In this document: piece by piece, positions 15,287 to 26,710 of the stretch | Layout of the letters: every line of letters begins with the position of its first letter | Position numbering within the stretch: the first letter of the stretch is position 1 | Source of the DNA: Thermoplasmata archaeon M9B2D | GTDB taxonomy: Archaea > Thermoplasmatota > E2 > DHVEG-1 | Length of the DNA stretch: 37,354 nt | Direction of reading: 5' to 3' | Assembly: GCA_002900555.1 (NCBI GenBank) | Contig: MUGD01000009.1 | Coordinates: 1 to 37,354 of the forward strand | Made by a program: the position numbers and the translations under genes | The notes under the pieces: generated by a model | The model's database searches: none | What the model saw: only the letters and a program-made list of their open reading frames with translations | Told to the model about the DNA's origin: nothing

Positions 15287-18076
15287 TTATGATTTTACGG
15301 CTTTGGCAGGTTTTTTAGGGTTTTTTTTTGTTGTTTTTCCATCATCTGGTTCATCAGATTCACTGATTTTTTTCCCACTCTCAAGAGTCCCATCAGTGAG
15401 CCCTTCATCGAGGAGAACGTCGTATTCCACCTTGTATTCCCCTGGGTCCCCCTCTGAGAACTGGAAGTTTTTCTCACGACAGAGGGCAATCATCGGGTAG
15501 TTATCCTTTAACACGACTCCTGTGACCTTTGTGAGGTTTTTATCCTTGGCAATTTCAATTAAGAAGTCAAGAAACCGCGACCCTAATCCTTGCCGCTGCC
15601 ATTCATCCGTCACTACAAGTGCGAATTCACATTCATCCTTTTTCACGGGGTCGACAATAAGCCGGGCTACCCCAAGGATCCGTTTTTTGCCGTTCTCGGT
15701 GACCACGGCGACGATACCGATTTCACGGTCATAGTCAATGTTGCAGTAACGGGTACGAACCTCATGGGGAGTCTCCTTGATGATTCTGAAGAAGCGGAAG
15801 CGGATCGTCTCTTCAGAGAAACTTTTGAACATCTCTAACCACATGTCCTCATCCTCTGGCTTTATCGGCCGAAGTGTAACCTCTGTGCGATCTTTTAGCG
15901 TGATCTGTTTGATGTATTTCATGGGATATGGCGTGATGATAAGATGCGGATGCTTCGCTGGCTCAAGGTCAAGGATGATACGTGCATCAACCGCGATAAG
16001 CTGGTTTCCCTGCGGTATCAAGGGGTTGATATCAACCTCTTTGATCTCCGGATGATCGATAAGCATCTGAGAGAACGTAATCATGGTCTCTTCCACAGCA
16101 TTCATATTTACTGGGGGGATATTCCGGAATCCTTTCAATAGCTCATAGGCTTTGGTTTTTTCTATGATGCGTTGTGCCAAGGTCTGGTTCAAGGGGGGAA
16201 ATCCAATCGCCCTATCCTTGAATAACTCGGTGAAAATCCCACCCAAACCAAACAGAATCACAGAACCGAATACCGGGTCCTTCTTTGAACCTAGAATCAG
16301 TTCGTATCCCTGGTTTTTCACAAATTTCTGAACAGTCACACCAAGTATCTTTGCATCAGGGACTTTTTCTTTCGCCTTTCGCGTCATCTCCCGGAACGCC
16401 GTGCGGATGTCCTCTCCACAGCGTAGATCTAATATAACGCCACCAACATCGCTTTTATGGCTAATCTGAGGAGATAATATTTTCATCACCACAGGGTATC
16501 CTATCTTCTCAGCGGCTTTGACTGCTTTGTCTTCAGTTTCTGCGATAATCGGTGTGGTCGTCGTGATGCCATACAGTTCAAGGAACATCTTTGCCTCACT
16601 TTCATTCAAAAGTGTTCTTTTCTCCTTTGTCGCGGTCTCTACAATTTTTTTGATAATCTCTGTATGCGCAGGTGTTTTGATATCAAGCTCCTGCGGGGTT
16701 TCATAGAGCTGTTCCAAATGTCGCTCATAATGGTAAAGATACATGTAGGATTCAACCGCTTCATCAGGAGATGCATAAGTCGGGATATTATTTCGATTCA
16801 GAATCTCTCGCGCATGATACACGCTTGCCTCACCAATAAACGAGGTAAGAATAGGTTTTGTTGTCTTTCGTGCGATATCAACAAGCCGATCCGCAAGCTT
16901 CTTTGGGTCAGCCATTACCTGTGGAACCGAGAGAATCAATAACCCGTCGATGTTCTTATCCTCAAGGCAGATCTCAATTGCTTTCTGGTATCGATCCTCA
17001 TCACCATCTCCGATGATATCAACCGGGTTACTATGGCTCCAATGAGCAGGCAGCACCTTGTTAAGCTTCTCGATAGTTTCCGGTGAGAGCTGCGCAAGCT
17101 TTCCGCCCTTCTCTATGATTGAATCAGTGGCAAGGACCCCTGGTCCCCCCGCATTGGTGACAATCGCGATATGGGGACCCATGGGACGAGGTTGTTTCGC
17201 AAGAATTGATGAACAGTTGAACAGGTCCATGATGTCCATCACCCGGACGACTCCGGACCTACGGAATGCTGCATCATAAATGATATCCTCTCCGGCAAGC
17301 GCACCTGTATGAGACGATGCCGCCTTGGCACCTTCTTTATACCGACCTGATTTTATCACAATAATTGGTTTTGCCCGTGCAAACCCCTTTGTCGCGCTCA
17401 TAAACTTCTTTGCATCAGTGATTGATTCGATATACAGGACGATACTGCGCGTATGAATGTCCATCCCAAAATAATCAATCAGATCTCCAAAATCAACATC
17501 AAGCATAGAGCCAACGGAGACAAAGGAGGAAAATCCGACCTTAGCTGCTGCTGCCCAATCAAGGATGGCGCCACATACTGCGCCGCTCTGCGACAACAAC
17601 GCGATGTTTCCCCTGTCAGGCATGGATCCCGCAAAGGTTGCATTGAGGTTTAGGTACGGCATGATAAAGCCGACGCAGTTTGGCCCTACAATCCGCAAAT
17701 CATATCTTTTCTTCAAATCCAGTAACCGTTTCTCCCGTGCGACTCCCTCAACCCCGATTTCCTTAAATCCTGCAGAGATAATAAGAATGCCTCTAATGCC
17801 GCGTATCCCACACTGCTCTACAACATCGCAGACCGCGGTAGCAGGGGTACACACAATCGCGAGGTCGACGACTTTTGGTACAGCGTTTATGGATGGGTAG
17901 GCTTGAACCCCTTGAACGCTCTCCCGCTTGGGGTTCACCGGATAGACGATACCATCATAACCTGAACCTATCAGATTTCTAAAAATCCTATATCCTGCTG
18001 ACCCTACCGTGTCACTTGCACCAATCACGGCGATGCTTTTTGGTTTGAAAATCTTATCAAGTTTTGACCCATTCAT
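15287..18076 (-). CDS. ADP-forming acetyl-CoA synthetase (alpha-beta fusion) with C-terminal GNAT acetyltransferase
   Basis: A 929-residue fusion. Residues 1-460 are the alpha part: a CoA-binding Rossmann domain (SIAVIGASDTVGSAGYRIF), then succinyl-CoA-ligase-like domains with KAASSHTGALAG, whose His256 is the phosphorylated histidine. Residues 470-710 are the ATP-grasp beta part with ISHKSDVGGV (His540). Residues 720-885 are a GNAT domain with the acetyl-CoA loop WQRQGLGSRFLDFL. The tail is Lys/Asp-rich. ADP-forming synthetases convert acetyl-CoA, ADP and phosphate to acetate, CoA and ATP. The same domain order occurs in bacterial PatZ/YfiQ lysine acetyltransferases, which have lost catalytic residues of the synthetase part; both histidines remain here, so it may be active in both roles. 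A GGAGGA ribosome site precedes ATG 18076. PFOR and an AcuC-like deacetylase lie upstream. Confidence 0.88.
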   Translation of the reverse strand: MNGSKLDKIFKPKSIAVIGASDTVGSAGYRIFRNLIGSGYDGIVYPVNPKRESVQGVQAYPSINAVPKVVDLAIVCTPATAVCDVVEQCGIRGIRGILIISAGFKEIGVEGVAREKRLLDLKKRYDLRIVGPNCVGFIMPYLNLNATFAGSMPDRGNIALLSQSGAVCGAILDWAAAAKVGFSSFVSVGSMLDVDFGDLIDYFGMDIHTRSIVLYIESITDAKKFMSATKGFARAKPIIVIKSGRYKEGAKAASSHTGALAGEDIIYDAAFRRSGVVRVMDIMDLFNCSSILAKQPRPMGPHIAIVTNAGGPGVLATDSIIEKGGKLAQLSPETIEKLNKVLPAHWSHSNPVDIIGDGDEDRYQKAIEICLEDKNIDGLLILSVPQVMADPKKLADRLVDIARKTTKPILTSFIGEASVYHAREILNRNNIPTYASPDEAVESYMYLYHYERHLEQLYETPQELDIKTPAHTEIIKKIVETATKEKRTLLNESEAKMFLELYGITTTTPIIAETEDKAVKAAEKIGYPVVMKILSPQISHKSDVGGVILDLRCGEDIRTAFREMTRKAKEKVPDAKILGVTVQKFVKNQGYELILGSKKDPVFGSVILFGLGGIFTELFKDRAIGFPPLNQTLAQRIIEKTKAYELLKGFRNIPPVNMNAVEETMITFSQMLIDHPEIKEVDINPLIPQGNQLIAVDARIILDLEPAKHPHLIITPYPMKYIKQITLKDRTEVTLRPIKPEDEDMWLEMFKSFSEETIRFRFFRIIKETPHEVRTRYCNIDYDREIGIVAVVTENGKKRILGVARLIVDPVKKDECEFALVVTDEWQRQGLGSRFLDFLIEIAKDKNLTKVTGVVLKDNYPMIALCREKNFQFSEGDPGEYKVEYDVLLDEGLTDGTLESGKKISESDEPDDGKTTKKNPKKPAKAVKS

Positions 18077-18149
18077 AGTGTGTTCCTCCAGATAAAAACC
18101 GGTTGAGCACCGAAGCCACGAAAGCAGAATCGATTATATAATGCTATCG

Positions 18150-18177
18150 ACCTTTTTTTATATGTAAAAAAAAAGGT
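18150..18177 (-). terminator. Poly-U/A hairpin after PFOR
   Basis: ACC followed by T7, a short loop and A9 followed by GGT form an inverted repeat 11 nt after the PFOR stop. Read on the reverse strand it gives a run of nine T, the usual archaeal terminator. A TATA-like TTATATAAT at about 18131-18141 on the same strand may then start the synthetase transcript. Confidence 0.5.
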
Positions 18178-18187
18178 ATATGAGGGG

Positions 18188-21799
<3,612 letters not shown>

Positions 21800-21852
21800 C
21801 TAATCGGTATCCGGGGTCTCTAGATAAACGTTTTGTTACCTAGATAGTACGG

Positions 21853-22887
21853 TTAAAGATCCCAATAGTCACGAAGGGAGTGTTGCAGCTGGGAGACAAC
21901 ATGGAGCACTGCCACCGGGTCTGTATCAGGGATTTCTGGTTCCTCTAGAAAGTCGTCTTTCCCTAAAAGACCACAAAAAACGTTGTAATACGATTTGATA
22001 CACGCGATGCTATTGTACCCGCCCCCAAGAAGGACAAGGAGCTTTTGGCAGGTTTCCTGCGAGAGTGAGGCAACATGTTTTGCGAGATGATAATAGGTCT
22101 GGTAGGTGAGGTTTAAGTCAGCGAGTGGGTCTGCATGATGGGTATCTACCCCCGACTGAAACAGGATGATGTCTGGCTTGTATTGTCTGGTAATCGGTGG
22201 TACGATGTTTTTAAATGCCTTAAGGTAGCTTTCACCACCGGTTCCTGGGGGAAGAGGAAGGTTGATGGTGTATCCAGCAGCATCCTCCCGGCCTATTGTC
22301 TCTACGCTTCCAGTTCCAGGGTACAAGGTCCGTCCGTCCTGATGAAACGACAGTTTTAAGACTGTTTTATCATCAAAATAGATGTCCTGTGTGCCGTTCC
22401 CATGGTGGACATCCAGGTCGATAATCATGAATCGTTTTAATTTTTGTTTCTCTCTGAGATACTCAATCGTTACTGCGATATCATTAAAAAAACAAAATCC
22501 CGAGGAATGCTCTTTACTTGCATGGTGAAAGCCTCCTAGTGGATTGACCGTGATGGTAAATCCTTCAAAGAGTTTCTCCCCTGCATACATACTTCCTCCG
22601 GTCGCTACACTTGCGATTTCAAAAATCCCTTTTGGCGCTGGTGTGTCCTCTGCAAGCCATCCTCCAGTCTGGCTGAGTTTTTTTATATGCTCTACGTAAG
22701 TCGAATCATGCACTTTGAGGATGTCTGCCTCCGTTGCTTTTCGCGGGGTAAATATCTGAAACTCTGATAGTATGCTTTGTTGCTTAAGGTACATCATGGT
22801 GTTTCTTGGTTTATCACCAACAAGTGGATGATCTGTTCCAAGATCATATTTGTTATAGTCCTCATGATAGACGACTGCGTGTTTCAT
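21853..22887 (-). CDS. AcuC-like deacetylase, histone deacetylase superfamily
   Basis: About 344 residues. The zinc-dependent deacetylase signatures are intact: the active-site His pair in GGFHHASKEHSSGFCFFND, the metal ligands in IIDLDVHHGNGTQDIYF, SFHQDGRTLYPGTG, then IILFQSGVDTHHADPLADL and LLVLLGGGYN. The enzyme removes acetyl groups from lysine or from small acylamines. I use ATG 22887; the frame also has a TTG at 22896, which would add three residues. In Bacillus, AcuC deacetylates acetyl-CoA synthetase; here the gene lies upstream of PFOR and an acetyl-CoA synthetase fused to a GNAT domain, so a similar loop is plausible (inference). It could instead act on acetylpolyamines or chromatin proteins. 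Confidence 0.9.
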   Translation of the reverse strand: MKHAVVYHEDYNKYDLGTDHPLVGDKPRNTMMYLKQQSILSEFQIFTPRKATEADILKVHDSTYVEHIKKLSQTGGWLAEDTPAPKGIFEIASVATGGSMYAGEKLFEGFTITVNPLGGFHHASKEHSSGFCFFNDIAVTIEYLREKQKLKRFMIIDLDVHHGNGTQDIYFDDKTVLKLSFHQDGRTLYPGTGSVETIGREDAAGYTINLPLPPGTGGESYLKAFKNIVPPITRQYKPDIILFQSGVDTHHADPLADLNLTYQTYYHLAKHVASLSQETCQKLLVLLGGGYNSIACIKSYYNVFCGLLGKDDFLEEPEIPDTDPVAVLHVVSQLQHSLRDYWDL

Positions 22888-23224
22888 AGTAATCAACGGG
22901 GAAATCGTACGGTATCTAAAAAGGTATGCTTCAGTGCATATTTCCTAAGAGGTAATATCTATATTTGTTCGGAAATCACATAAAAAATTCGTCAACAGTT
23001 GTTTTTCCTATGAGCATGAACCGAAGAGTTAAACTACTAAAAAAATCATTAGAGGAACTTACGAGCTGGTTTAAAAAAAAGCAAAATTGCTTTGGTTAAG
23101 TTCTCTGTATCTGAAGGAATAAAAGCTTTAAAACGACAGTTATTATCACTGTCTTCAAGATACAAAAAAACGCAGACCAGATCATGTAACGTCACATAAG
23201 AAATGAAAAAAAGGTGAAGGATTT
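22888..23224. other. 337-bp intergenic stretch
   Basis: AT-rich, without a convincing gene. It holds a 29-codon ORF at 23010-23099 (MSMNRRVKLLKKSLEELTSW then FKKKQNCFG) that lacks a ribosome site, and a TATA-like GCTTTAAAAC at about 23125-23134 that could drive the small gene at 23225. Confidence 0.5.
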
Positions 23225-23383
23225 ATGGGAGAAGAAAAGAAAGAAAGTGTTGAAGAAGCTGCCGAAAAAACCGGGGAAGTGATTGGTAAAGGAGTAAAAA
23301 AAGGCTGGGGAGCCATCAAGGCATTTGGAAAGGGAGTAAAAGAGGGAGTCGCAAAAGAGAAAAACGAAGAAAAAAAAGAATGA
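23225..23383 (+). CDS. Small charged amphipathic protein, 52 residues
   Basis: The reading frame starts MGEEKKESVEEAAEKTGEVI, continues GKGVKKGWGAIKAFGKGVKE and ends GVAKEKNEEKKE. The perfect ribosome site AGGTGA (23212-23217) lies 7 nt before ATG 23225, which makes translation likely although the gene is short. It is rich in Lys, Glu and Gly; the central GKGVKKGWGAIKAFGKGVKEG has a small-residue/lysine periodicity suggestive of an amphipathic helix. It resembles short stress or membrane-surface proteins in composition only; I do not recognise the family. A T-rich stretch after the stop may end the transcript. Confidence 0.65.
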   Translation: MGEEKKESVEEAAEKTGEVIGKGVKKGWGAIKAFGKGVKEGVAKEKNEEKKE

Positions 23384-23396
23384 ACCCTCCTCCAAT

Positions 23397-23405
23397 TTCT
23401 TTTTA
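23397..23405 (+). terminator. T-rich terminator after the 52-residue gene
   Basis: TTTCTTTTT lies about 12 nt after the stop at 23383, matching the oligo-T termination used by archaea. Confidence 0.35.
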
Positions 23406-23494
23406 AAAAAAATTTAGTCTGAGGAGATTTTTTCATCTATATCATTTATTGTAATAAAAAACAAACATTCAAAGGATGTCGGCAAGAAAATAGA

Positions 23495-23504
23495 TTTATA
23501 TAAT
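23495..23504 (+). promoter_or_regulatory. TATA box of the arylsulfotransferase gene
   Basis: TTTATATAAT is centred 27 nt before ATG 23526 and there is no ribosome site, so the transcript probably starts at or beside the ATG (leaderless). Confidence 0.55.
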
Positions 23505-23525
23505 ATCAGTTCGTATAGTAATCTG

Positions 23526-25241
23526 ATGAATCGCCTAGGGAAAAAAACCATCATTACCGTTGCTGTAGCTATGATGCTTCTCCCTTCTTTTGCACCAGGT
23601 CTAGGTCCTCACATACTAGCATATGATATTGACCTTTCCAAACAGTCACAAAGCGCAATTGGTTTGTCAAGAAATATCACAAATCTCTCGATAGAACACA
23701 TTATCGGTGGTCTTGGGTTAACTGCTGTTGTGAAAAACAATGGAAAAGTACCTCTGCATAATATCACGGTGTCAATCGCTATTACCAAAGGCGCCCTTGT
23801 CCGATTAAAAACCACCAATCAGCTCATACCAAGCCTGGCGATAAACGAATCTACAGATATTCATATCAAGCTTTTTGGCATAAGCCTTTTAAAAATTTTA
23901 CCACTCCCGGAGATAGCGATTGTCATAAACACTTCCGAATCGATTCAAAAGGAATGTAGAATCGTGACGTTAGTGCTTGGTCCCTTTACAAAAATCATCA
24001 CTACGTATGTTATTGGAGAAGCGTTCAACGGATATACTTTGTTCTCCCCTCAATACTCTAAAAAATCGCTGTTAATTGATAAACAAGGCACTATTGTTCA
24101 CACATGGGAAAGCCAGTACCTTCAGGGACTTGGACTGTCGCTCTTAGAAAACGGAGATCTTCTGCGCACCATCCTGCTTTTCAATAATCCGATTTTTATT
24201 GCAGGAGGGATGACCGGCGGAGTTGAGCTTCTTGACTGGAACGGAACTAAACAGTGGCAGTTTAACTATTCCACTCCTCAGTATTGTCTGCATCATGATA
24301 TTGCAATATTACCTAATGGAAATATCCTTATGGTCGCATGGGAATATAAAACGGCTGACGAAGCAATCGCGGCTGGTAGAAATCCTGATTCATTACCGAC
24401 AGGGGAATTATGGCCTGATCATATCATCGAGGTTCAACGGACAAATCCATTCCATGGAACCATCGTCTGGGAATGGCATGTTTGGGATCATCTCATACAG
24501 GACTTTGACCCGACGAAACCAAATTACGGTGTTGTCGAGCAACACCCTGAGCTAATCGATATTAATTATTATACTGACGTAGAAAAACAACGTGCCGATT
24601 GGAATCATATCAATTCCATTGATTATAACGAGGAGTTTGACCAGATCCTTGTCAGTGTCAAAACTTTTCATGAAATATGGGTCATCGACCATAGCACGAC
24701 AACAGAGGAAGCAGCAGGTCATACTGGGGGACGATACGGGAAGGGGGGAGATCTTCTGTACCGTTGGGGAAATCCTGCGACGTATAGAAGGGGGACGTCC
24801 AATGATAGACAACTGTTCGCCCAGCATGACGCGTCGTGGATAAAACCAGGGTGTCCTGGTAAGGGAAACATCCTAGTCTTTAATAACGGCCAAGGACGAC
24901 CTGAGGGACAATACTCGTCAGTAGATGAACTTATTTCTCCTGTTAACGAAACAGGGTTTTACTATTTGGGACCTGATGCTGCTTATGACCCAAAGGAGCC
25001 GATATGGAGCTATAGCGCGACAAACCCGTATGATTTTTTCGCAGGATATCTCTCAAGTGCCCAGCGATTGTCGAATGGAAACACAGTAATCTGTGATGGG
25101 GATCATGGTTTGTTTTTTGAAGTAACGGCAGAGAAAAAGACGGTATGGCGGTATCAAAATATGATTCCTACCCCGATCACAAATCAGGTTTTTAAAGTCA
25201 TTTGTTATGCGCCTGAGTACCCCGGTCTGCGATACCTATAA
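23526..25241 (+). CDS. Secreted arylsulfotransferase (ASST) family protein
   Basis: 571 residues. A signal peptide (TIITVAVAMMLLPSFAPGLG) precedes an Ig-like domain at about residues 61-150 (GGLGLTAVVKNNGKVPLHNI), then a propeller-type arylsulfotransferase domain from about 165 to the end. Family motifs are HHDIAILPNGNIL (His256/257), ADWNHINSIDYNEEFDQILV (His361), FHEIWVID and FAQHDASWI (His434); histidines in these places bind and transfer sulfate in characterised ASST proteins. ASST moves sulfate between phenolic compounds without PAPS; whether this protein keeps that reaction is unknown. The Ig-like domain is also found at the C-terminus of the next gene product. The promoter is leaderless-type. 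Confidence 0.82.
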   Translation: MNRLGKKTIITVAVAMMLLPSFAPGLGPHILAYDIDLSKQSQSAIGLSRNITNLSIEHIIGGLGLTAVVKNNGKVPLHNITVSIAITKGALVRLKTTNQLIPSLAINESTDIHIKLFGISLLKILPLPEIAIVINTSESIQKECRIVTLVLGPFTKIITTYVIGEAFNGYTLFSPQYSKKSLLIDKQGTIVHTWESQYLQGLGLSLLENGDLLRTILLFNNPIFIAGGMTGGVELLDWNGTKQWQFNYSTPQYCLHHDIAILPNGNILMVAWEYKTADEAIAAGRNPDSLPTGELWPDHIIEVQRTNPFHGTIVWEWHVWDHLIQDFDPTKPNYGVVEQHPELIDINYYTDVEKQRADWNHINSIDYNEEFDQILVSVKTFHEIWVIDHSTTTEEAAGHTGGRYGKGGDLLYRWGNPATYRRGTSNDRQLFAQHDASWIKPGCPGKGNILVFNNGQGRPEGQYSSVDELISPVNETGFYYLGPDAAYDPKEPIWSYSATNPYDFFAGYLSSAQRLSNGNTVICDGDHGLFFEVTAEKKTVWRYQNMIPTPITNQVFKVICYAPEYPGLRYL

Positions 25242-25304
25242 CAACAGATTTTTACAATCAAAGTATATTAATCTCCTTCATTTGTATAATAAATTGACCG
25301 AAAG

Positions 25305-25335
25305 AAATATATAGTATACGTTCTATTTAAAGAAC
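25305..25335 (+). promoter_or_regulatory. TATA-like box and palindrome before the 25366 gene
   Basis: AAATATATAG (25305-25314) is a TATA-like box with an expected start near 25335. Between them lies GTTCT-ATTTAA-AGAAC (25320-25335), an inverted repeat with 5-bp arms that could be an operator. GGAGG at 25352-25356 then serves ATG 25366. Confidence 0.35.
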
Positions 25336-25365
25336 TAATACTATTTTAAGTGGAGGCAAAAAAAA

Positions 25366-26622
25366 ATGTTGAGAAAATCAATATTAAAGGCAGTGTTAGT
25401 CATAAGTATCGCCTTAGCAATGTGTGTACCTGCATCGGCGATACCGACAAAAACAAAAACCGATAGCATCGTTTCATTAAACCCAGCAACGATGAATAGG
25501 GATGTCATCTTTGAAGACGGGTTTGAAAACTATACTGATTGGCTTACCAACTTCCCACCATGGACCTGCATCGATGTAGATGGTAGTCCAACATTTGGTC
25601 ATAGTGCTGTCACTTGGCCAAACCAATGGACCCCCTATGCATTCATCATCTTTAACCCGTCCACCACCACGCCACCGCAATCAGCCCCCGAATGGCTGCC
25701 TCATTCAGGCAACAAAATGGTCATGGGCGTCAATGAAGACAATGTAGGCTATATCAGTGATGACTGGTTGATTACGCCGCAGCTTTCCGGTGATTATGAT
25801 GAAGTCAGTTTCTGGGCACGTTCATTTAGCAGCCAATATAATTTAGAGAGGTTCACGGTTAGTGTCTCAACTACTGATACCAACCCCTCAAGCTTCACGA
25901 TGATTTCACCGGGATCGTATATCCAACCACCGCTAACATGGACACAGTACACATTTGATATCTCAAGTTATTCAGGTCAGAGCATCTACATCGGGATACA
26001 TGATATATCAGTAGACTCGTGGATGCTGTTTATTGATGATTTTGTCGTCACAGGTACCGGTGGCGGTGATACCACACCACCAGTAACAACCGCGACCCTT
26101 GAAGGGGAACAAAGTGGTGACGTCTATATCTCTGACGTGAAAGTAACCTTGACTGCAACAGACTCTGGCTCTGGTGTGAACTATACCATGTACAAGATTG
26201 ATGATGGAGCATGGAACACCTACACCGCACCGTTTATGGTCGCCGGGAACGGAGATCACATTGTGGCCTTCTACTCGGTTGATATCGCAGGAAACATCGA
26301 AGACGAAAAATCAGTAGAGTTTACAATCCAGTACCCGCTCGAAGTTACCGTAAAAGGTGGAATCGGTATCACAATGACTATTAAAAACAACGGAACCACT
26401 GATATAACAGATGTCACATGGAGCATCGCCCTTGAAGGAGGGTTCCTTTTGAAGGGAGATTACGCAGAAGGTACCGTTCTTCAGATTCCAGCAGGCCAAG
26501 AATCAGCAAAGAAACATTCGGTTCTTGGATTTGGAAAAACAACAATCACTGTTACTGTGAATGGCGCTGTGACAACCAAACAAGGATTTGTCTTGTTGTT
26601 TTTCGTCATTGGGGTTAAATAA
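25366..26622 (+). CDS. Secreted choice-of-anchor-J protein with OmpL47-like and Ig-like domains
   Basis: 418 residues. A signal peptide (LKAVLVISIALAMCVPASA) ends near residue 25. Residues 47-230 form a choice-of-anchor J (cleaved-adhesin) jelly roll: IFEDGFENYTDWL, DDWLITPQLSGDYDEVSFWA and SWMLFIDDFVVTG. Residues 237-322 look like an OmpL47/chitobiase-type beta domain (DTTPPVTTATLEGEQSGDVY ... YSVDIAGNIEDEKSVEF). Residues 330-418 are an Ig-like domain (GGIGITMTIKNNGTTDITDV) that ends in a hydrophobic FVLLFFVIGVK. The protein is probably a surface or exported binding protein. GGAGG lies 9 nt before ATG 25366, and an oligo-T run follows the stop. Confidence 0.82.
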   Translation: MLRKSILKAVLVISIALAMCVPASAIPTKTKTDSIVSLNPATMNRDVIFEDGFENYTDWLTNFPPWTCIDVDGSPTFGHSAVTWPNQWTPYAFIIFNPSTTTPPQSAPEWLPHSGNKMVMGVNEDNVGYISDDWLITPQLSGDYDEVSFWARSFSSQYNLERFTVSVSTTDTNPSSFTMISPGSYIQPPLTWTQYTFDISSYSGQSIYIGIHDISVDSWMLFIDDFVVTGTGGGDTTPPVTTATLEGEQSGDVYISDVKVTLTATDSGSGVNYTMYKIDDGAWNTYTAPFMVAGNGDHIVAFYSVDIAGNIEDEKSVEFTIQYPLEVTVKGGIGITMTIKNNGTTDITDVTWSIALEGGFLLKGDYAEGTVLQIPAGQESAKKHSVLGFGKTTITVTVNGAVTTKQGFVLLFFVIGVK

Positions 26623-26628
26623 TACCCC

Positions 26629-26648
26629 TCTCTTTTTTCCTTTTTTCG
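26629..26648 (+). terminator. Oligo-T terminator after the 25366 gene
   Basis: Two T6 runs (CTCTTTTTTCCTTTTTTCG) follow the stop at 26622 within 25 nt. Confidence 0.5.
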
Positions 26649-26685
26649 ACATATTGGTTTAATTTTTTTTATTACCTGTGTGTTG

Positions 26686-26695
26686 AAAAAAAAAA
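26686..26695 (-). terminator. Oligo-T terminator after gatE
   Basis: An uninterrupted run of ten A on the forward strand reads as T10 on the gatE strand, 16 nt after its stop. Confidence 0.5.
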
Positions 26696-26710
26696 TGTAC
26701 TACAGAATCT

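Noticed and set aside
23010..23099. 29-codon ORF (MSMNRRVKLLKKSLEELTSW...)
   Set aside because: It has no ribosome site or clear promoter; recorded only as content of the intergenic stretch.
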